Shown here in pieces: positions 26,488-34,974 of a stretch of DNA of 64,000 bases. This stretch comes from Rhodococcus oryzae. GTDB taxonomy: Bacteria > Actinomycetota > Actinomycetes > Mycobacteriales > Mycobacteriaceae. The notes under the pieces are model-generated. The model did not search any database, was not told the origin of the DNA, and saw nothing but the letters and a program-made list of their open reading frames with translations. The stretch is from the NCBI RefSeq assembly GCF_005049235.1, contig NZ_SUMD01000002.1, positions 372,001 through 436,000 on the forward strand, in the 5' to 3' direction. A program made the position numbers and the translations under genes. How positions within the stretch are numbered: the stretch's first letter is position 1; each line of letters opens with the position of its first letter.

Positions 26488-29303
26488 TGCAGCAGTTGCG
26501 CCAGGTGGATGCCCTCGCGGCCGGCCAGCTGATCGGCCTGGGTGCGGCAGGAGAAGCCGTCCGCCAACAGCACGGCGTCGGGTCCCGCCTCCCGGAGCGC
26601 GGGCAGGATCCCGTTCTCGGCCACCGCGGCCGAGACGTCGTAGTGGCCGCGCTCCATCCCGAAGTTCCCGGCCAGTCCGCAGCACCCGGCGATCTCCTGA
26701 ATCTCGGCGCCCGCCCGCACCAGCAGCGCTCGATCGGGCGTGAAGCCCATCACCGCGTGCTGGTGGCAGTGCGGCTGCACGACGACCCGGACCCCATCGA
26801 GCCGAGGCGGCGACCACGGCTTGCCGTCGGTATCGGTTGCGGTGGTGAGGAATTCGGCCAGTGTGCGCGTGGACGCAGCGACGAGGGCAGATCGGGAATC
26901 GTCGGGGAGCAGCTCGGGCAGGTCCGATCGGAGCACAGCGGTGCATGACGGCTCGAGGCCGATGATGGTGCGGCCCGCCTCGAGGTGGGGCTGCAACTGA
27001 TCCAGGGTCCCGAGCAATTGTCGTCGCGCGCCGTCCAATTGGCCGGTGCTGATCCACGTGAGTCCGCAACAGGTCGACCGTCGCGTGATCAGGACCCGAT
27101 AGCCGGCGTCCTCGAGCAGGGCGACCGCCGCACGGCCAACCGCGGGGGAGAAGGTCTCGGTGAAGGTGTCGACCCACAGCAGCACCTCGCGGCCGGGCCC
27201 CGTGGGGGTGGGCCTGCGCCGCCACCATCGGCGGAAGGTCTGGTCGGCGAACCGGGGGACCCCGCGCCGCGGGTCGAGTCCGGCCATTCGCAGTCCCGTT
27301 CGGCGCAGCGCCCCGATTGTGCTTGCCGCGTTGATGATCGACGGCAGCCGTCCGCCGATTCGCGACCACCGCGGCAGCATCCCGAGCGCGTAGTGGGTCC
27401 GCGGACGCGGCCGCCGTCGATACCGCCGATACAGCACCTCGGACTTGTAGGCGGCCATGTCAACCCCGGCGGGGCAGTCCGAGCCGCACGCCTTGCAGGA
27501 CAGGCACAGGTCGAGCGACTCCTCCAGTTCCGGCGAGCCGAAGCCGCCCGTCACCAGCGACCCGTTGATCGTCTCCTGGAGTACCCGGGCACGGCCGCGG
27601 GTGCTGTCCTTCTCGTCGCCGGTCGCGAGGTACGACGGGCACATGAAACCGCCCGCGCCCGAGGTGTCCGCACGGCATTTGCCGATGCCGACGCAGCGGT
27701 GCGCCGCCATGCTCAGGTCGCCGCGGTCCGCGGCCAGCGCCAGGCCGCCTGCGAAGGGGACCGGCGGCGCCTGCGCCACCCGCAGACCGGCGTCCACGGG
27801 CGCCGGGTCCACCAACACGCCCGGGTTCAGGACATTGCTCGGGTCGAAGACCGCCTTGAAACCGGCGAACACGGCCAGGGCAGACTCCGAGTACATCAGC
27901 GGGAGCAGTTCGGAGCGGGCGCGACCGTCGCCGTGCTCGCCGGACAGCGATCCGCCGTGGCTCGCGACCAGCGCGGCGGCGTCGACCAGGAAGGCCCGGA
28001 AGCGTTGCGGGGCATCGGCGATGGGCAGGTCGAGCCGCACGTGTACGCAGCCGTCGCCGAAATGCCCGTACAGCAGGCCGTCCACCCCGTGCCTGCCGGT
28101 CAGCTCCGCGAAATCGCGCAGGTAGGCGCCGAGGCGCTCCCGGGGGACAGCGGCGTCCTCCCAGCCGGGCCAGGCGGGCCGCCCGTCGACGGTGCGGCCG
28201 GCCAACCCAACGCCGTCCGCTCGGATCCGCCACAGCGCGGCCGATTCCGGGCCGGTCGGCACGACGCGGCTGTCCAGTGCGCCCGCGCCGCGACAGATCT
28301 CGGCGGCCCTGGCCAGCGCCTCGGCCGGCGTCGAGCCGTCGACCTCGACGAACAGCCAGCCGGCGCCGCGGGGCAGGTCCGGGACCGCGCCCGCACCCTT
28401 GTGTCTGCGAACCACGTCGACCAACCGGGCGTCGATGCCCTCGATCGCCAGCGGGCGGCCGGTCAGCACCATGGCGGCACCGTCCGCCGCGGCAGGCATG
28501 TCGGGGTAGCCGAGGACCGCGAGCGCGGTGGCGGCCGGGACCGGGACCAGCCCGACCGTCGCATCGAGGATCAGGCCGCAGGTGCCCTCGGAGCCGACGA
28601 GGGCACGGGCCACGTGGTGCCCGCGCTCGGGGAGCAGGTGCTCGAGCCCGTACCCCGAGCCCTGCCGTTCGAAGCGGCCCAGTTCGGTGCGGATCAGCGC
28701 GAGGTTCTCGGCCACGAGACGGTCGAGTCCGGGCGCGGCCGAGAGGTCGTCGGCCAGGCGCCGCTCGGCCCCGGTCCCGTCGAGGATCCGCAGGGAGTGG
28801 ACGTTGTCGGCGGTGCGGCCCCAGGCGACGGCCCGGGGGCCGCAGGCGTTGTTGCCGATCATCCCACCGAGGGTGCAGCGGTCCTGCGTGGACGGGTCCG
28901 GGCCGAACCGCAACCCGTGCGCCGCGGCCGCCCGCTGGAGGGTGCTCAGCACCACGCCGGGCTGCACGACGGCCGTCCTGCGGTCCGGATCGAGCGCCAC
29001 GATGCGGTCGAGGTGTCTGCTGAAGTCGAGGACCAATCCGGAACCGATCGCGTTGCCCGCCACGGAGGTTCCGGCCCCACGGGCGGTCACCGGAAGGTTG
29101 TGGGTGCGGCCGACCTCCAGGACCGCCGCCACGTCCTCGTCGGAGCGCGGGAACACCACCACATCGGGCACGACACGGTAGTTGGAGGCGTCGGTGCTGT
29201 ATTCGGCCCGGCGTCGGGTGCTGTCGTCCACCTCCCCCGCGACGCGCACGCGCAGCGCGGCGATCGCCGAGGTCAGATCGTCGGTACCGCTGATCTGCGA
29301 CAC
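26442..29303 (-). CDS. FAD-binding and Fe-S domain dehydrogenase (D-lactate/glycolate/2-hydroxyacid type)
   Basis: 953 residues from GTG 29303. Order of domains: FAD_binding_4 (VVFPRSDEDVAAVLEVGRTHNLPVTARGAGTS, then CTLGGMIGNNACG), FAD-oxidase C domain to about residue 460, an Fe-S domain near 570-640 with CLSCKACGSDCP and MCPSYLATGDEKDSTRGRAR, and a cysteine-rich C-terminal domain with STCCGL and GCCGLAGNFG. The family oxidises 2-hydroxyacids and passes electrons to quinone. TAGTAT 7 nt upstream of GTG suggests a leaderless message. The last 15 or so residues (PPAPVSPSGPPEG end) are encoded by the palindromic repeat. Confidence 0.9.
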   Translation of the reverse strand: MSQISGTDDLTSAIAALRVRVAGEVDDSTRRRAEYSTDASNYRVVPDVVVFPRSDEDVAAVLEVGRTHNLPVTARGAGTSVAGNAIGSGLVLDFSRHLDRIVALDPDRRTAVVQPGVVLSTLQRAAAAHGLRFGPDPSTQDRCTLGGMIGNNACGPRAVAWGRTADNVHSLRILDGTGAERRLADDLSAAPGLDRLVAENLALIRTELGRFERQGSGYGLEHLLPERGHHVARALVGSEGTCGLILDATVGLVPVPAATALAVLGYPDMPAAADGAAMVLTGRPLAIEGIDARLVDVVRRHKGAGAVPDLPRGAGWLFVEVDGSTPAEALARAAEICRGAGALDSRVVPTGPESAALWRIRADGVGLAGRTVDGRPAWPGWEDAAVPRERLGAYLRDFAELTGRHGVDGLLYGHFGDGCVHVRLDLPIADAPQRFRAFLVDAAALVASHGGSLSGEHGDGRARSELLPLMYSESALAVFAGFKAVFDPSNVLNPGVLVDPAPVDAGLRVAQAPPVPFAGGLALAADRGDLSMAAHRCVGIGKCRADTSGAGGFMCPSYLATGDEKDSTRGRARVLQETINGSLVTGGFGSPELEESLDLCLSCKACGSDCPAGVDMAAYKSEVLYRRYRRRPRPRTHYALGMLPRWSRIGGRLPSIINAASTIGALRRTGLRMAGLDPRRGVPRFADQTFRRWWRRRPTPTGPGREVLLWVDTFTETFSPAVGRAAVALLEDAGYRVLITRRSTCCGLTWISTGQLDGARRQLLGTLDQLQPHLEAGRTIIGLEPSCTAVLRSDLPELLPDDSRSALVAASTRTLAEFLTTATDTDGKPWSPPRLDGVRVVVQPHCHQHAVMGFTPDRALLVRAGAEIQEIAGCCGLAGNFGMERGHYDVSAAVAENGILPALREAGPDAVLLADGFSCRTQADQLAGREGIHLAQLLQAPPAPVSPSGPPEG

Positions 29304-29310
29304 CCTGCCG

Positions 29311-29316
29311 ATACTA
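29311..29316 (-). promoter_or_regulatory. -10 element of the FAD/Fe-S dehydrogenase gene
   Basis: TAGTAT on the minus strand ends 7 nt before GTG 29303. No ribosome-binding site is in position, so transcription most likely starts at the initiation codon. Confidence 0.55.
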
Positions 29317-29524
29317 CGGCCACCGCGGCTGCTCCTGCCAGCGTCGGGCGCTCGCCGCCGAATGATCGAGGCAGGCACCTTAATTCGATGGATCACCGCA
29401 GGTGCTGAAATGCGGGAAGTCCGGATGAGGCACCGAGGGCCGATGCATGATGGCAGCCGCAGTTCGACTATCCCCGTTTGTCCAGGTCGGAGATCCCGGA
29501 CAAACCGACATGAAAGGTCATGCA

Positions 29525-29959
29525 GTGAGGACATCCCGTAAGAGCATCGCCCGTGCCGGCGCCGTCACCGGACTCGCCGCCATCGCCCTGCTCGCGAACC
29601 CCGCCCTCGGCTCCGCCGCGGTGGCCGGTTCGGCCGCCGTGCACGTCGAGGGCAAGAGCGTGGTCGTGGAGTTCACCGGCGTCAGCTCCCCGACCCTGCT
29701 CGTGTGCTCCGGCCAGGTCAAGGATCTCTCCGGTCAGTGGGTGGCGGGAGACCCGGCCCCGCTGTCGGGCAACCCGGCCTCGGGCACGTACAAGTCGCCC
29801 GCGCTCAAGGATGGCACCTACCGCGTCGAGGCGGTCTGCTTCGACGCCGGAGGCTTCACCTTCCTCACCCCTGCGGGCGGCGAGGAGGTCACCATCGGTG
29901 ACGGCTCGGGTAGCAGCGGCATAAACCTGGGCAGCGTCCAACTGACCACCGGCAGCTGA
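29525..29959 (+). CDS. Small secreted protein, paralogue 1
   Basis: 144 residues from GTG 29525 (TSRKSIARAGAVTGLAAIALLANPALGSAAVAGS). The signal peptide is followed by a mature domain of about 105 residues with two cysteines and a beta-rich pattern (VVVEFTGVSSPTLLVCSGQV ... GTYRVEAVCFDAGG). AAAGG before GTG, and the matching start of its paralogue, favour this codon over ATG 29510. No family is recognised; the two cysteines are also placed similarly in paralogue 2 (CYVDV and PTCVDADG), suggesting a conserved disulfide. Confidence 0.75.
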   Translation: MRTSRKSIARAGAVTGLAAIALLANPALGSAAVAGSAAVHVEGKSVVVEFTGVSSPTLLVCSGQVKDLSGQWVAGDPAPLSGNPASGTYKSPALKDGTYRVEAVCFDAGGFTFLTPAGGEEVTIGDGSGSSGINLGSVQLTTGS

Positions 29960-30281
29960 TCGACCCCGCGCCCCGTACCGCCACCGCGCGGTCAGTCGCG
30001 GTCGCAGCTCGACCAACAGGTCGGCGCGGTCGCGACGGCCGCGCGGTTCCCAGGACTCCGGCCTGCGCCGGAGAGGGTCCCGTTCGCGCATCACCGGGGG
30101 TGAGGCGGAGTGCTATTCGCTACTGAAACATGTTGTTAAACAGCATGACTGGCCTAAATAGGCGAATGGTCCGATCATTTCCGAATGAGATATCGGATCG
30201 GGAGGGCCGGTGCATGATGTCAGCTGTCATGCCTGCTCGCGCGCCATCGGAACAGGCCACCAGCCAAGAATTGGACACACT
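29960..30281. other. Intergenic region between the duplicated secreted-protein genes
   Basis: 322 bp. The first part (to about 30098) is the leftover copy of a neighbouring gene tail. The part from 30110 to 30230 is markedly AT-richer than its surroundings and is probably the promoter of the second paralogue. It contains the inverted repeat GCATGA-N9-TCATGC at 30211-30231. Confidence 0.6.
29984..30060 (-). pseudogene. Relic of the 3' end of the SnoaL-like gene
   Basis: Read on the minus strand this encodes PRGRRDRADLLVELRPRLTAR, nearly identical to the C-terminus of the intact SnoaL-like gene at 30706-31209 (PRGRRDGADLVVELRSRLTAR). The stop codon is lost and no other part of the gene is present. 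It was carried along when the secreted-protein gene was duplicated in tandem. Confidence 0.75.
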
Positions 30282-30822
30282 GTGAAGACATCTCGTAAGA
30301 GCATTGCCCGTGTGGGCGCGATCGCCGGATTCGCCGGACTGGCCCTGCTCGCCAACCCCGCGGTCGGCTCCGCAGCAGTCGCCGGTTCCTTCCACGCAAC
30401 TAGGTCGGACGGTGTCATCGAGGTGACATTCACGGGCATCAGTTCTCCGACCCTGGTCGGATGCTACGTGGACGTGGTCGAGACATACGGAAGGTTCGAA
30501 ATCCGGGGCGAGATGGCGCTGACCGGTGATCCGGGCTCGGGCACCTACCGCCTGACCGTGCCCGACAAGTCCTGGACCTACTTTGTCGAGCCGACCTGCG
30601 TCGACGCTGACGGTGTGACCTCCCTTCCCGGCACGGATCACCCGCCCCTGGATCTTGCCGGCAGTGCCGCGATGGTGTTCTCCAGCTGATAGGCGCCGAG
30701 CGTCGCTATCGCGCGGTCAGTCGCGACCGCAGCTCGACCACCAGGTCGGCGCCGTCGCGACGGCCGCGCGGTCCGTCGGCCTCCGGCGTGATCATCCGGC
30801 CCTCGTCGGAACGGGTCCACTC
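30202..30822. repeat. Tandem duplication, unit 2
   Basis: Partner of 29435-30098. It includes the second secreted-protein gene and the 3' end of the intact, convergent SnoaL-like gene, showing that this side is the original arrangement for that gene. Confidence 0.7.
30282..30689 (+). CDS. Small secreted protein, paralogue 2
   Basis: 135 residues from GTG 30282. The signal peptide (KTSRKSIARVGAIAGFAGLALLANPAVGSAAVAGS) is almost identical to paralogue 1, whereas the mature part (VIEVTFTGISSPTLVGCYVDVVETYG ... SWTYFVEPTCVDADG) keeps only the FTG(V/I)SSPTL core and two cysteines. This points to relaxed or diversifying selection on the exported domain. No family is recognised. It converges with the SnoaL-like gene 16 bp downstream. 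Confidence 0.72.
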   Translation: MKTSRKSIARVGAIAGFAGLALLANPAVGSAAVAGSFHATRSDGVIEVTFTGISSPTLVGCYVDVVETYGRFEIRGEMALTGDPGSGTYRLTVPDKSWTYFVEPTCVDADGVTSLPGTDHPPLDLAGSAAMVFSS

Positions 30823-31209
30823 GCGCACGGCCCAGCGTTCCGCGATCGCCCAGCGGCCCGCGCGGCGCTCCATCAGGTCGACATAGCGGGCGCCGCTGGT
30901 GAAGTCGCCCCCGGTGGGATGGCCCCAATGTGTTGCCGTGGAGTATGACTCGCTGATCGCGAGGTCGCCGTGCAACTCGACGAGATGGTTCCCGATGTGG
31001 TGCATGGTGCCGCCGAGCAGCTCCAGCTTGGGGCGTACCCAGGCGATGTACTCCTCGACGCCGCCGTCGAAACCGGTGTGGTGGTCGATGCCGTCCGGGT
31101 GATAGGCGCCGCGTACCAGGTCGAAGTCGAGTCTGTCGATGCCGCGGCAGTAGCGCATCACCACCTCGTAGATGGCCTGTTTGTCGAGGAGTTCATCGAG
31201 TGCCGTCAC
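30706..31209 (-). CDS. SnoaL-like / NTF2-fold protein
   Basis: 167 residues from GTG 31209, which has GGAAGGGG 7 nt upstream. Typical blocks are LDKQAIYEVVMRYCRGIDRLDFDLVRGAYHPDGIDHHTGFDGG and MHHIGNHLVELHGDLAISESY, resembling the SnoaL_4 group near ring-degradation and steroid genes. It is divergent from the acyl-CoA synthetase gene across 211 bp. A longer in-frame start exists at 31239. Its 3' end is duplicated at 29984-30060. Confidence 0.83.
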   Translation of the reverse strand: MTALDELLDKQAIYEVVMRYCRGIDRLDFDLVRGAYHPDGIDHHTGFDGGVEEYIAWVRPKLELLGGTMHHIGNHLVELHGDLAISESYSTATHWGHPTGGDFTSGARYVDLMERRAGRWAIAERWAVREWTRSDEGRMITPEADGPRGRRDGADLVVELRSRLTAR

Positions 31210-31420
31210 TGCCGTCCCCTTCCTGTCGCCCCGTGCCACGTTGCGCCCACGAGTTCTACCGCAGGGCCTGGCCGTGGGGCAGGACCTTCCCGGTCACCGG
31301 GAGGAGGGAGAGGGCGGTCGCACCGCTGACCGGGACTTCCGCCGCCGAGCGGCGGCGGTGTGGCTAGTGTCGAAGCCGCCGAAGCTGTGAACACCGAGAC
31401 ACCCAGTTACAGGAGTCGAG

Positions 31421-33076
31421 TTGGAACGCGCCACGATCGCCGAGATGCTGCTGGACCGCGTCGGTGACGAGCACCTGGGCGTGCGCACCCGCGAGCGGGA
31501 CTGGACCTGGGACGAGACCGTCCACGAGAGCGCGGCCCGCGGCGCCCTGGCCACCGCGCTGCGCGTCGACGGTCCGTTCCACATCGGTGTGCTGCTCGAG
31601 AACACCCCGGAGTTCCTCTTCTGGCTCGGCGGCGCCGCGCTGAGCGGGGCCGCGATCGTCGGGATCAATCCGACGCGGCGCGGCGCCGAACTGGAGGCCG
31701 AGGTCCGCTATGTCGACTGCCAGCTCATCGTCACCGACGCGGCGGGCATGGCGCAGCTGCGCGGGCTCGATCTCGGGCTGGCCGAGGACCGGTTCCTCCT
31801 CGTCGACCATCCCGCGTACGCGGAACGCGTTGCGGCGCATCGGGTGGCCGCCCCCGCCGCGGATCCGGAGGTCTCCGGGTCGACGCTGTTCCTGTTGCTG
31901 TTCACGTCCGGCACCACCGGCATGTCCAAGGCCGTGCGATGCAGCCAGGGCAGGCTCGCGCGCCTCGCGCACGCGAACACCGCGAAGTACGGTCACGTCC
32001 GCGAGGACGTGGACTACTGCTGCATGCCGCTGTTTCACGGCAACGCCCTGATGGCTCTCTGGGCTCCGGCCCTGGCCAACGGCGCGACGGTCTGCCTGAC
32101 GCGCAAGTTCTCCGCGACCGGGTTCCTGCCGGACGTGCGGTTCTTCGGCGCCACCTACTTCACCTATGTGGGCAAGGCGCTGGCGTACCTGATGGCCACG
32201 CCGGAGCGGCCGGACGACCACGACAACACGCTGGTCCGTGGCTTCGGCACGGAGGCCTCCCCGGAGGACAGGGCGGAGTTCGTCCGCCGGTTCGGTGCCG
32301 AACTGTTCGAGGGCTACGGTTCGAGCGAGGGCGCGGGCTCGGTTCGCCTCGACCCGGCCGCGCCCGACGGTGCGCTCGGGCGTCCCGCGCACGCGGAAAT
32401 CGCGGTGGTGAATCCTGACAGCCTGGTGGAGTGCGAGCGGGCAAGCCTCGACGAGCACGGTCGGGTGCTGAACCCGGACGCGGCGATCGGGGAGATGGTC
32501 GACAAGGGCGGCGCCAAGCGGTTCGAGGGGTACTACAAGAACGAACAGGCCGTGGCGGACCGGATCAGGCACGGCTGGTACTGGACAGGCGATCTCGGCT
32601 ACGTGGACGAGGCCGGGTTCATCTATTTTGCCGGGCGCAAGGGCGACTGGATCCGCGTCGACGGCGAGAACACCTCGGCGCTGATGGTCGAGCGGATCGT
32701 GCGCAGGCACCCGAAGGTCATCGCGACCGGGGTGTACGCGGTGCCGGATCCGCGCTCGGGCGACCAGGTGATGGCGGCGATCGAGGTGGCCGACGCCTCG
32801 GACTTCGATCCGGTCGAGTTCGCCGCCTTCCTCGCGGCCCAGGACGACCTGGGCACCAAGGCGGCCCCGCGTTTCGTCCGGGTGTCGACGAACCTGCCGG
32901 TGACCGGGTCGAACAAGGTGCTCAAACGCGAGCTGCAGGCCGAGCTCTGGCGGTGTGTCGACGCGGTGTTCCGCTGGGAGGGACGCGGCGAACCGATGTA
33001 CCGGGAGATGTCCGAGGATGACAAGGTCGCACTGGAGGCGGATTTCGCCTCGCACGGGCGTCAGCGCTACATCTAG
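31421..33076 (+). CDS. AMP-forming acyl-CoA synthetase (FadD17-like)
   Basis: 551 residues from TTG 31421, with AGGAG at 31411-31415. The adenylate-forming motifs are in order: LLLFTSGTTGMSKAV (ATP loop), FEGYGSSEGAG, WYWTGDLGYVDEAG, and a C-terminal lysine in SNKVLKREL. The overall sequence recalls FadD17, which in M. tuberculosis lies with fadE26/fadE27 of sterol side-chain degradation. The reaction would be carboxylate + ATP + CoA to acyl-CoA. Here the nearest fadE pair is 5.7 kb downstream. Its TAG stop begins repeat copy 4, and an LLM oxidoreductase follows. Confidence 0.88.
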   Translation: MERATIAEMLLDRVGDEHLGVRTRERDWTWDETVHESAARGALATALRVDGPFHIGVLLENTPEFLFWLGGAALSGAAIVGINPTRRGAELEAEVRYVDCQLIVTDAAGMAQLRGLDLGLAEDRFLLVDHPAYAERVAAHRVAAPAADPEVSGSTLFLLLFTSGTTGMSKAVRCSQGRLARLAHANTAKYGHVREDVDYCCMPLFHGNALMALWAPALANGATVCLTRKFSATGFLPDVRFFGATYFTYVGKALAYLMATPERPDDHDNTLVRGFGTEASPEDRAEFVRRFGAELFEGYGSSEGAGSVRLDPAAPDGALGRPAHAEIAVVNPDSLVECERASLDEHGRVLNPDAAIGEMVDKGGAKRFEGYYKNEQAVADRIRHGWYWTGDLGYVDEAGFIYFAGRKGDWIRVDGENTSALMVERIVRRHPKVIATGVYAVPDPRSGDQVMAAIEVADASDFDPVEFAAFLAAQDDLGTKAAPRFVRVSTNLPVTGSNKVLKRELQAELWRCVDAVFRWEGRGEPMYREMSEDDKVALEADFASHGRQRYI

Positions 33077-33147
33077 GCAGCTGCGCTGCCCGTGCGCGGT
33101 TGACGAGTGTGTGGACTCGCCAACCGCGCACGGGCGGCGCAGTCGCC
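33076..33147. repeat. Triple-hairpin palindromic element, copy 4 (type A)
   Basis: Small: GGCAGC 33076-33081 with GCTGCC 33085-33090. Long: GCCCGTGCGCGGTTG 33088-33102 with its exact complement 33121-33135. Small: GGCGGC 33133-33138 with GTCGCC 33142-33147 (one G-U pair). It starts on the G of the TAG stop and ends 20 bp before the next ATG on the same strand, leaving just room for the ribosome site. Confidence 0.87.
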
Positions 33148-33166
33148 TCTGTCGAAAGGATGTTCC

Positions 33167-34048
33167 ATGAAGCTGGGAGTCGTGATCCCGGTCGAGCTCG
33201 GTGTCACCGGGGAGCCCGACAAGATCCTCGAGTTCGCCAGGGCCGCCGAGTCTCTCGGGTTCGACGAGATCTCCGCCGTGGAGCATTCCGTGGTCATCGG
33301 GGACACCGACAGCGCGTACCCGTACTCGCCGACGGGCAAGTCCCACCTGCCCGACGACTGCGACATCCCGGACCCGCTGGAGCTGCTGTCCTTCGTGGCG
33401 GGGGCCACGACCACACTCGGCCTCGCGACCGGGGTGCTGGTGCTGCCGAACCACAACCCGGTGGTGCTGGCGAAGCGGCTCGCGACCCTCGACCGGCTCT
33501 CCGGCGGGCGCCTGCGGATCTGCCTGGGCGTCGGCTGGATGCGCGAGGAGATCGAGGCCTGCGGGGGCCAGTTCGACCGCCGCGGGAAGGTCGCCGACGA
33601 GGCCATCGCGGTGATGCGCGCGCTGTGGGCCGGTGGGTCAGAGGGCGTCGACCACGCGGGCGAGCACTATCGGTTCGAGCGGGCGTACTCGTTCCCGAAG
33701 CCGGCGCGCCCGTCCGGCGTGCCGCTGTACATCGGCGGCCACAGCAAGGCGGCGGCGCGGCGGGCGGGGCGGTTGGGCAACGGGTTTCAGCCGCTCGGTC
33801 TCGGCGGCGAGGACCTCGACGCGGCGGTCGCGCTGATGCGCTCGGCCGCCGTCGAGGCGGGCCGCGACCCGTCCGAGGTCGCGCTGGTGCTCGGCCACCT
33901 GCTGACGAGGGTGGACGAGTCGAAGATCGACTGGGCGACGTCGCTCGGGTCCGATCGGATCCTGCTGTCCGCGTCGCGACACGCGACCACCTTCGAGGCG
34001 GTGCTGGACGAGATGGCCGAGTGCTCGAAGCGGCTGGGCCTGGCCTAG
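33167..34048 (+). CDS. LLM-class (F420-dependent type) oxidoreductase
   Basis: 293 residues of the luciferase-like TIM-barrel family: KLGVVIPVELGVTGEPDKILEFARAAESLGFDEISAVEH at the N-terminus, LATGVLVLPNHNPVVLAKRLATLDRLSGGRLRICLGVGWMREE in the middle. This is the TIGR03619-like branch common in mycolate actinobacteria that use coenzyme F420. GAAAGGA lies 6 nt before ATG 33167. The upstream repeat separates it from the acyl-CoA synthetase; if read through they may form a pair. The stop overlaps the opposite gene's stop by four bases. Confidence 0.87.
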   Translation: MKLGVVIPVELGVTGEPDKILEFARAAESLGFDEISAVEHSVVIGDTDSAYPYSPTGKSHLPDDCDIPDPLELLSFVAGATTTLGLATGVLVLPNHNPVVLAKRLATLDRLSGGRLRICLGVGWMREEIEACGGQFDRRGKVADEAIAVMRALWAGGSEGVDHAGEHYRFERAYSFPKPARPSGVPLYIGGHSKAAARRAGRLGNGFQPLGLGGEDLDAAVALMRSAAVEAGRDPSEVALVLGHLLTRVDESKIDWATSLGSDRILLSASRHATTFEAVLDEMAECSKRLGLA

Positions 34049-34467
34049 CCGCGATCGCCGCGCCGGTTCACGCGGCAGGACCGCCAGCCGGCCACGGCCG
34101 CTTCGGCATCCACCCGGTGCACCGGCACCCGCGGCGCGCTCGGGGCGCGCAGGTAGTCGGCGATGCGACGGTTCAGGTCCGCGACAGCCTCCCGCACATC
34201 GGCCTCCGTCGGGAGGTCGGCGACCGTCTCGGGCAGTCGCGCGACCTCGCGCCGCAGCTGCAGCGACGGCGGCAGCAGCGCCTCGGTGGACAGCCCCTCG
34301 GCCCGCAGCTTGTTCTTCACCCACCACAGCTCGTCGTCGTCGGCGAGGTGCGGGATCGGCTTGCCCGCGCCGGGTAGGTGGTCGAAGTCGCCGCGTTCCT
34401 GGGCGACCCGGATCTGACGCTCGACCCACGACTCGAACGGGACGTCCCAGGGCTTGCGTTCGGTCAT
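34045..34467 (-). CDS. DUF1992 (DnaJ-homologue subfamily C-like) protein
   Basis: 140 residues. The DUF1992 signature is clear: ESWVERQIRVAQERGDFDHLPGAGKPIP, then ELWWVKNKLRAEGLSTEALLPPSLQLRREV. The family is widespread and small; a J-domain-linked role is known only from the eukaryotic DNAJC28 relative. It overlaps the convergent LLM gene by 4 bp at the stop codons. ATG 34467 was chosen because the family begins with this WE/PWDVPFESW stretch. Confidence 0.88.
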   Translation of the reverse strand: MTERKPWDVPFESWVERQIRVAQERGDFDHLPGAGKPIPHLADDDELWWVKNKLRAEGLSTEALLPPSLQLRREVARLPETVADLPTEADVREAVADLNRRIADYLRAPSAPRVPVHRVDAEAAVAGWRSCRVNRRGDRG

Positions 34468-34499
34468 GTCTCCAGGATGCACCGATCCCGTAGGCCCTG

Positions 34500-34913
34500 C
34501 TACAGCGACCAGGTGTGCTTGCCGAGGACCTTCTTCTCGTAGACGTACACGTTCGCTCGGGTCGCGCAGAAGGCGAGGAGACCGATTGCGACGCCACGGT
34601 CCACCCACTCGGGGGTGTCCCCGAACGTCGCGACCACGCCATAGGTGACGCCGAGTGCGATGAATGCCACGGCCTTCCGCCACAGGCCCTTGGCGAACAG
34701 GTAGAAGACGCCGAAAAGCGCGGCCAGCCAGTTGAACTGGACGGTCATCCGTCGACCGAAGGGCAATGCCTTGAACGCGGCGACCCACTCGGGGCTGTTC
34801 TTCCAGAATCCGGGCAGTCCGTGCTGCGCGAAGAAGCCGAACCGGAACATCCACCTCTCGCTCAGTCCGGAGACGGGGGCGGGGGCGGTCGAGTTCAGGT
34901 GTGTCGGCGTCAT
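34500..34913 (-). CDS. DUF2628-like small membrane protein
   Basis: 137 residues. The sequence ERWMFRFGFFAQHGLPGFWKNSPEWVAAFKALPFGRRMTVQFNWLAALFGVFYLFAKGLWRKA fits DUF2628, with two or three membrane helices (FNWLAALFGVFYLFAKGL, AVAFIALGVTYGVVATF, GVAIGLLAFCATRANVYVY). The function of the family is unknown. It lies 32 bp upstream of the DUF1992 gene on the same strand. Confidence 0.78.
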   Translation of the reverse strand: MTPTHLNSTAPAPVSGLSERWMFRFGFFAQHGLPGFWKNSPEWVAAFKALPFGRRMTVQFNWLAALFGVFYLFAKGLWRKAVAFIALGVTYGVVATFGDTPEWVDRGVAIGLLAFCATRANVYVYEKKVLGKHTWSL

Positions 34914-34974
34914 GACCAGTTGGACGCACGCCGTCGGGATTCGGTTCCCGGTCGAGGTGCTGGGGTGGTGGAGC

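Larger units (their letters stand above)
29435..30098. repeat. Tandem duplication, unit 1
   Basis: Matches 30202-30822 with an offset of about 724-767 bp. Conserved parts are GAGGGCCGATGCATGATG upstream of the gene, the signal-peptide coding region, and about 62 bp at 29986-30048 with around four mismatches to 30710-30772. The mature coding part and promoter have diverged strongly, so the duplication is old. Confidence 0.75.

Noticed and set aside
26985-29408. Plus-strand open frame of 807 codons opposite the FAD/Fe-S dehydrogenase
   Set aside because: Antisense shadow; the minus strand carries clear FAD and Fe-S motifs.
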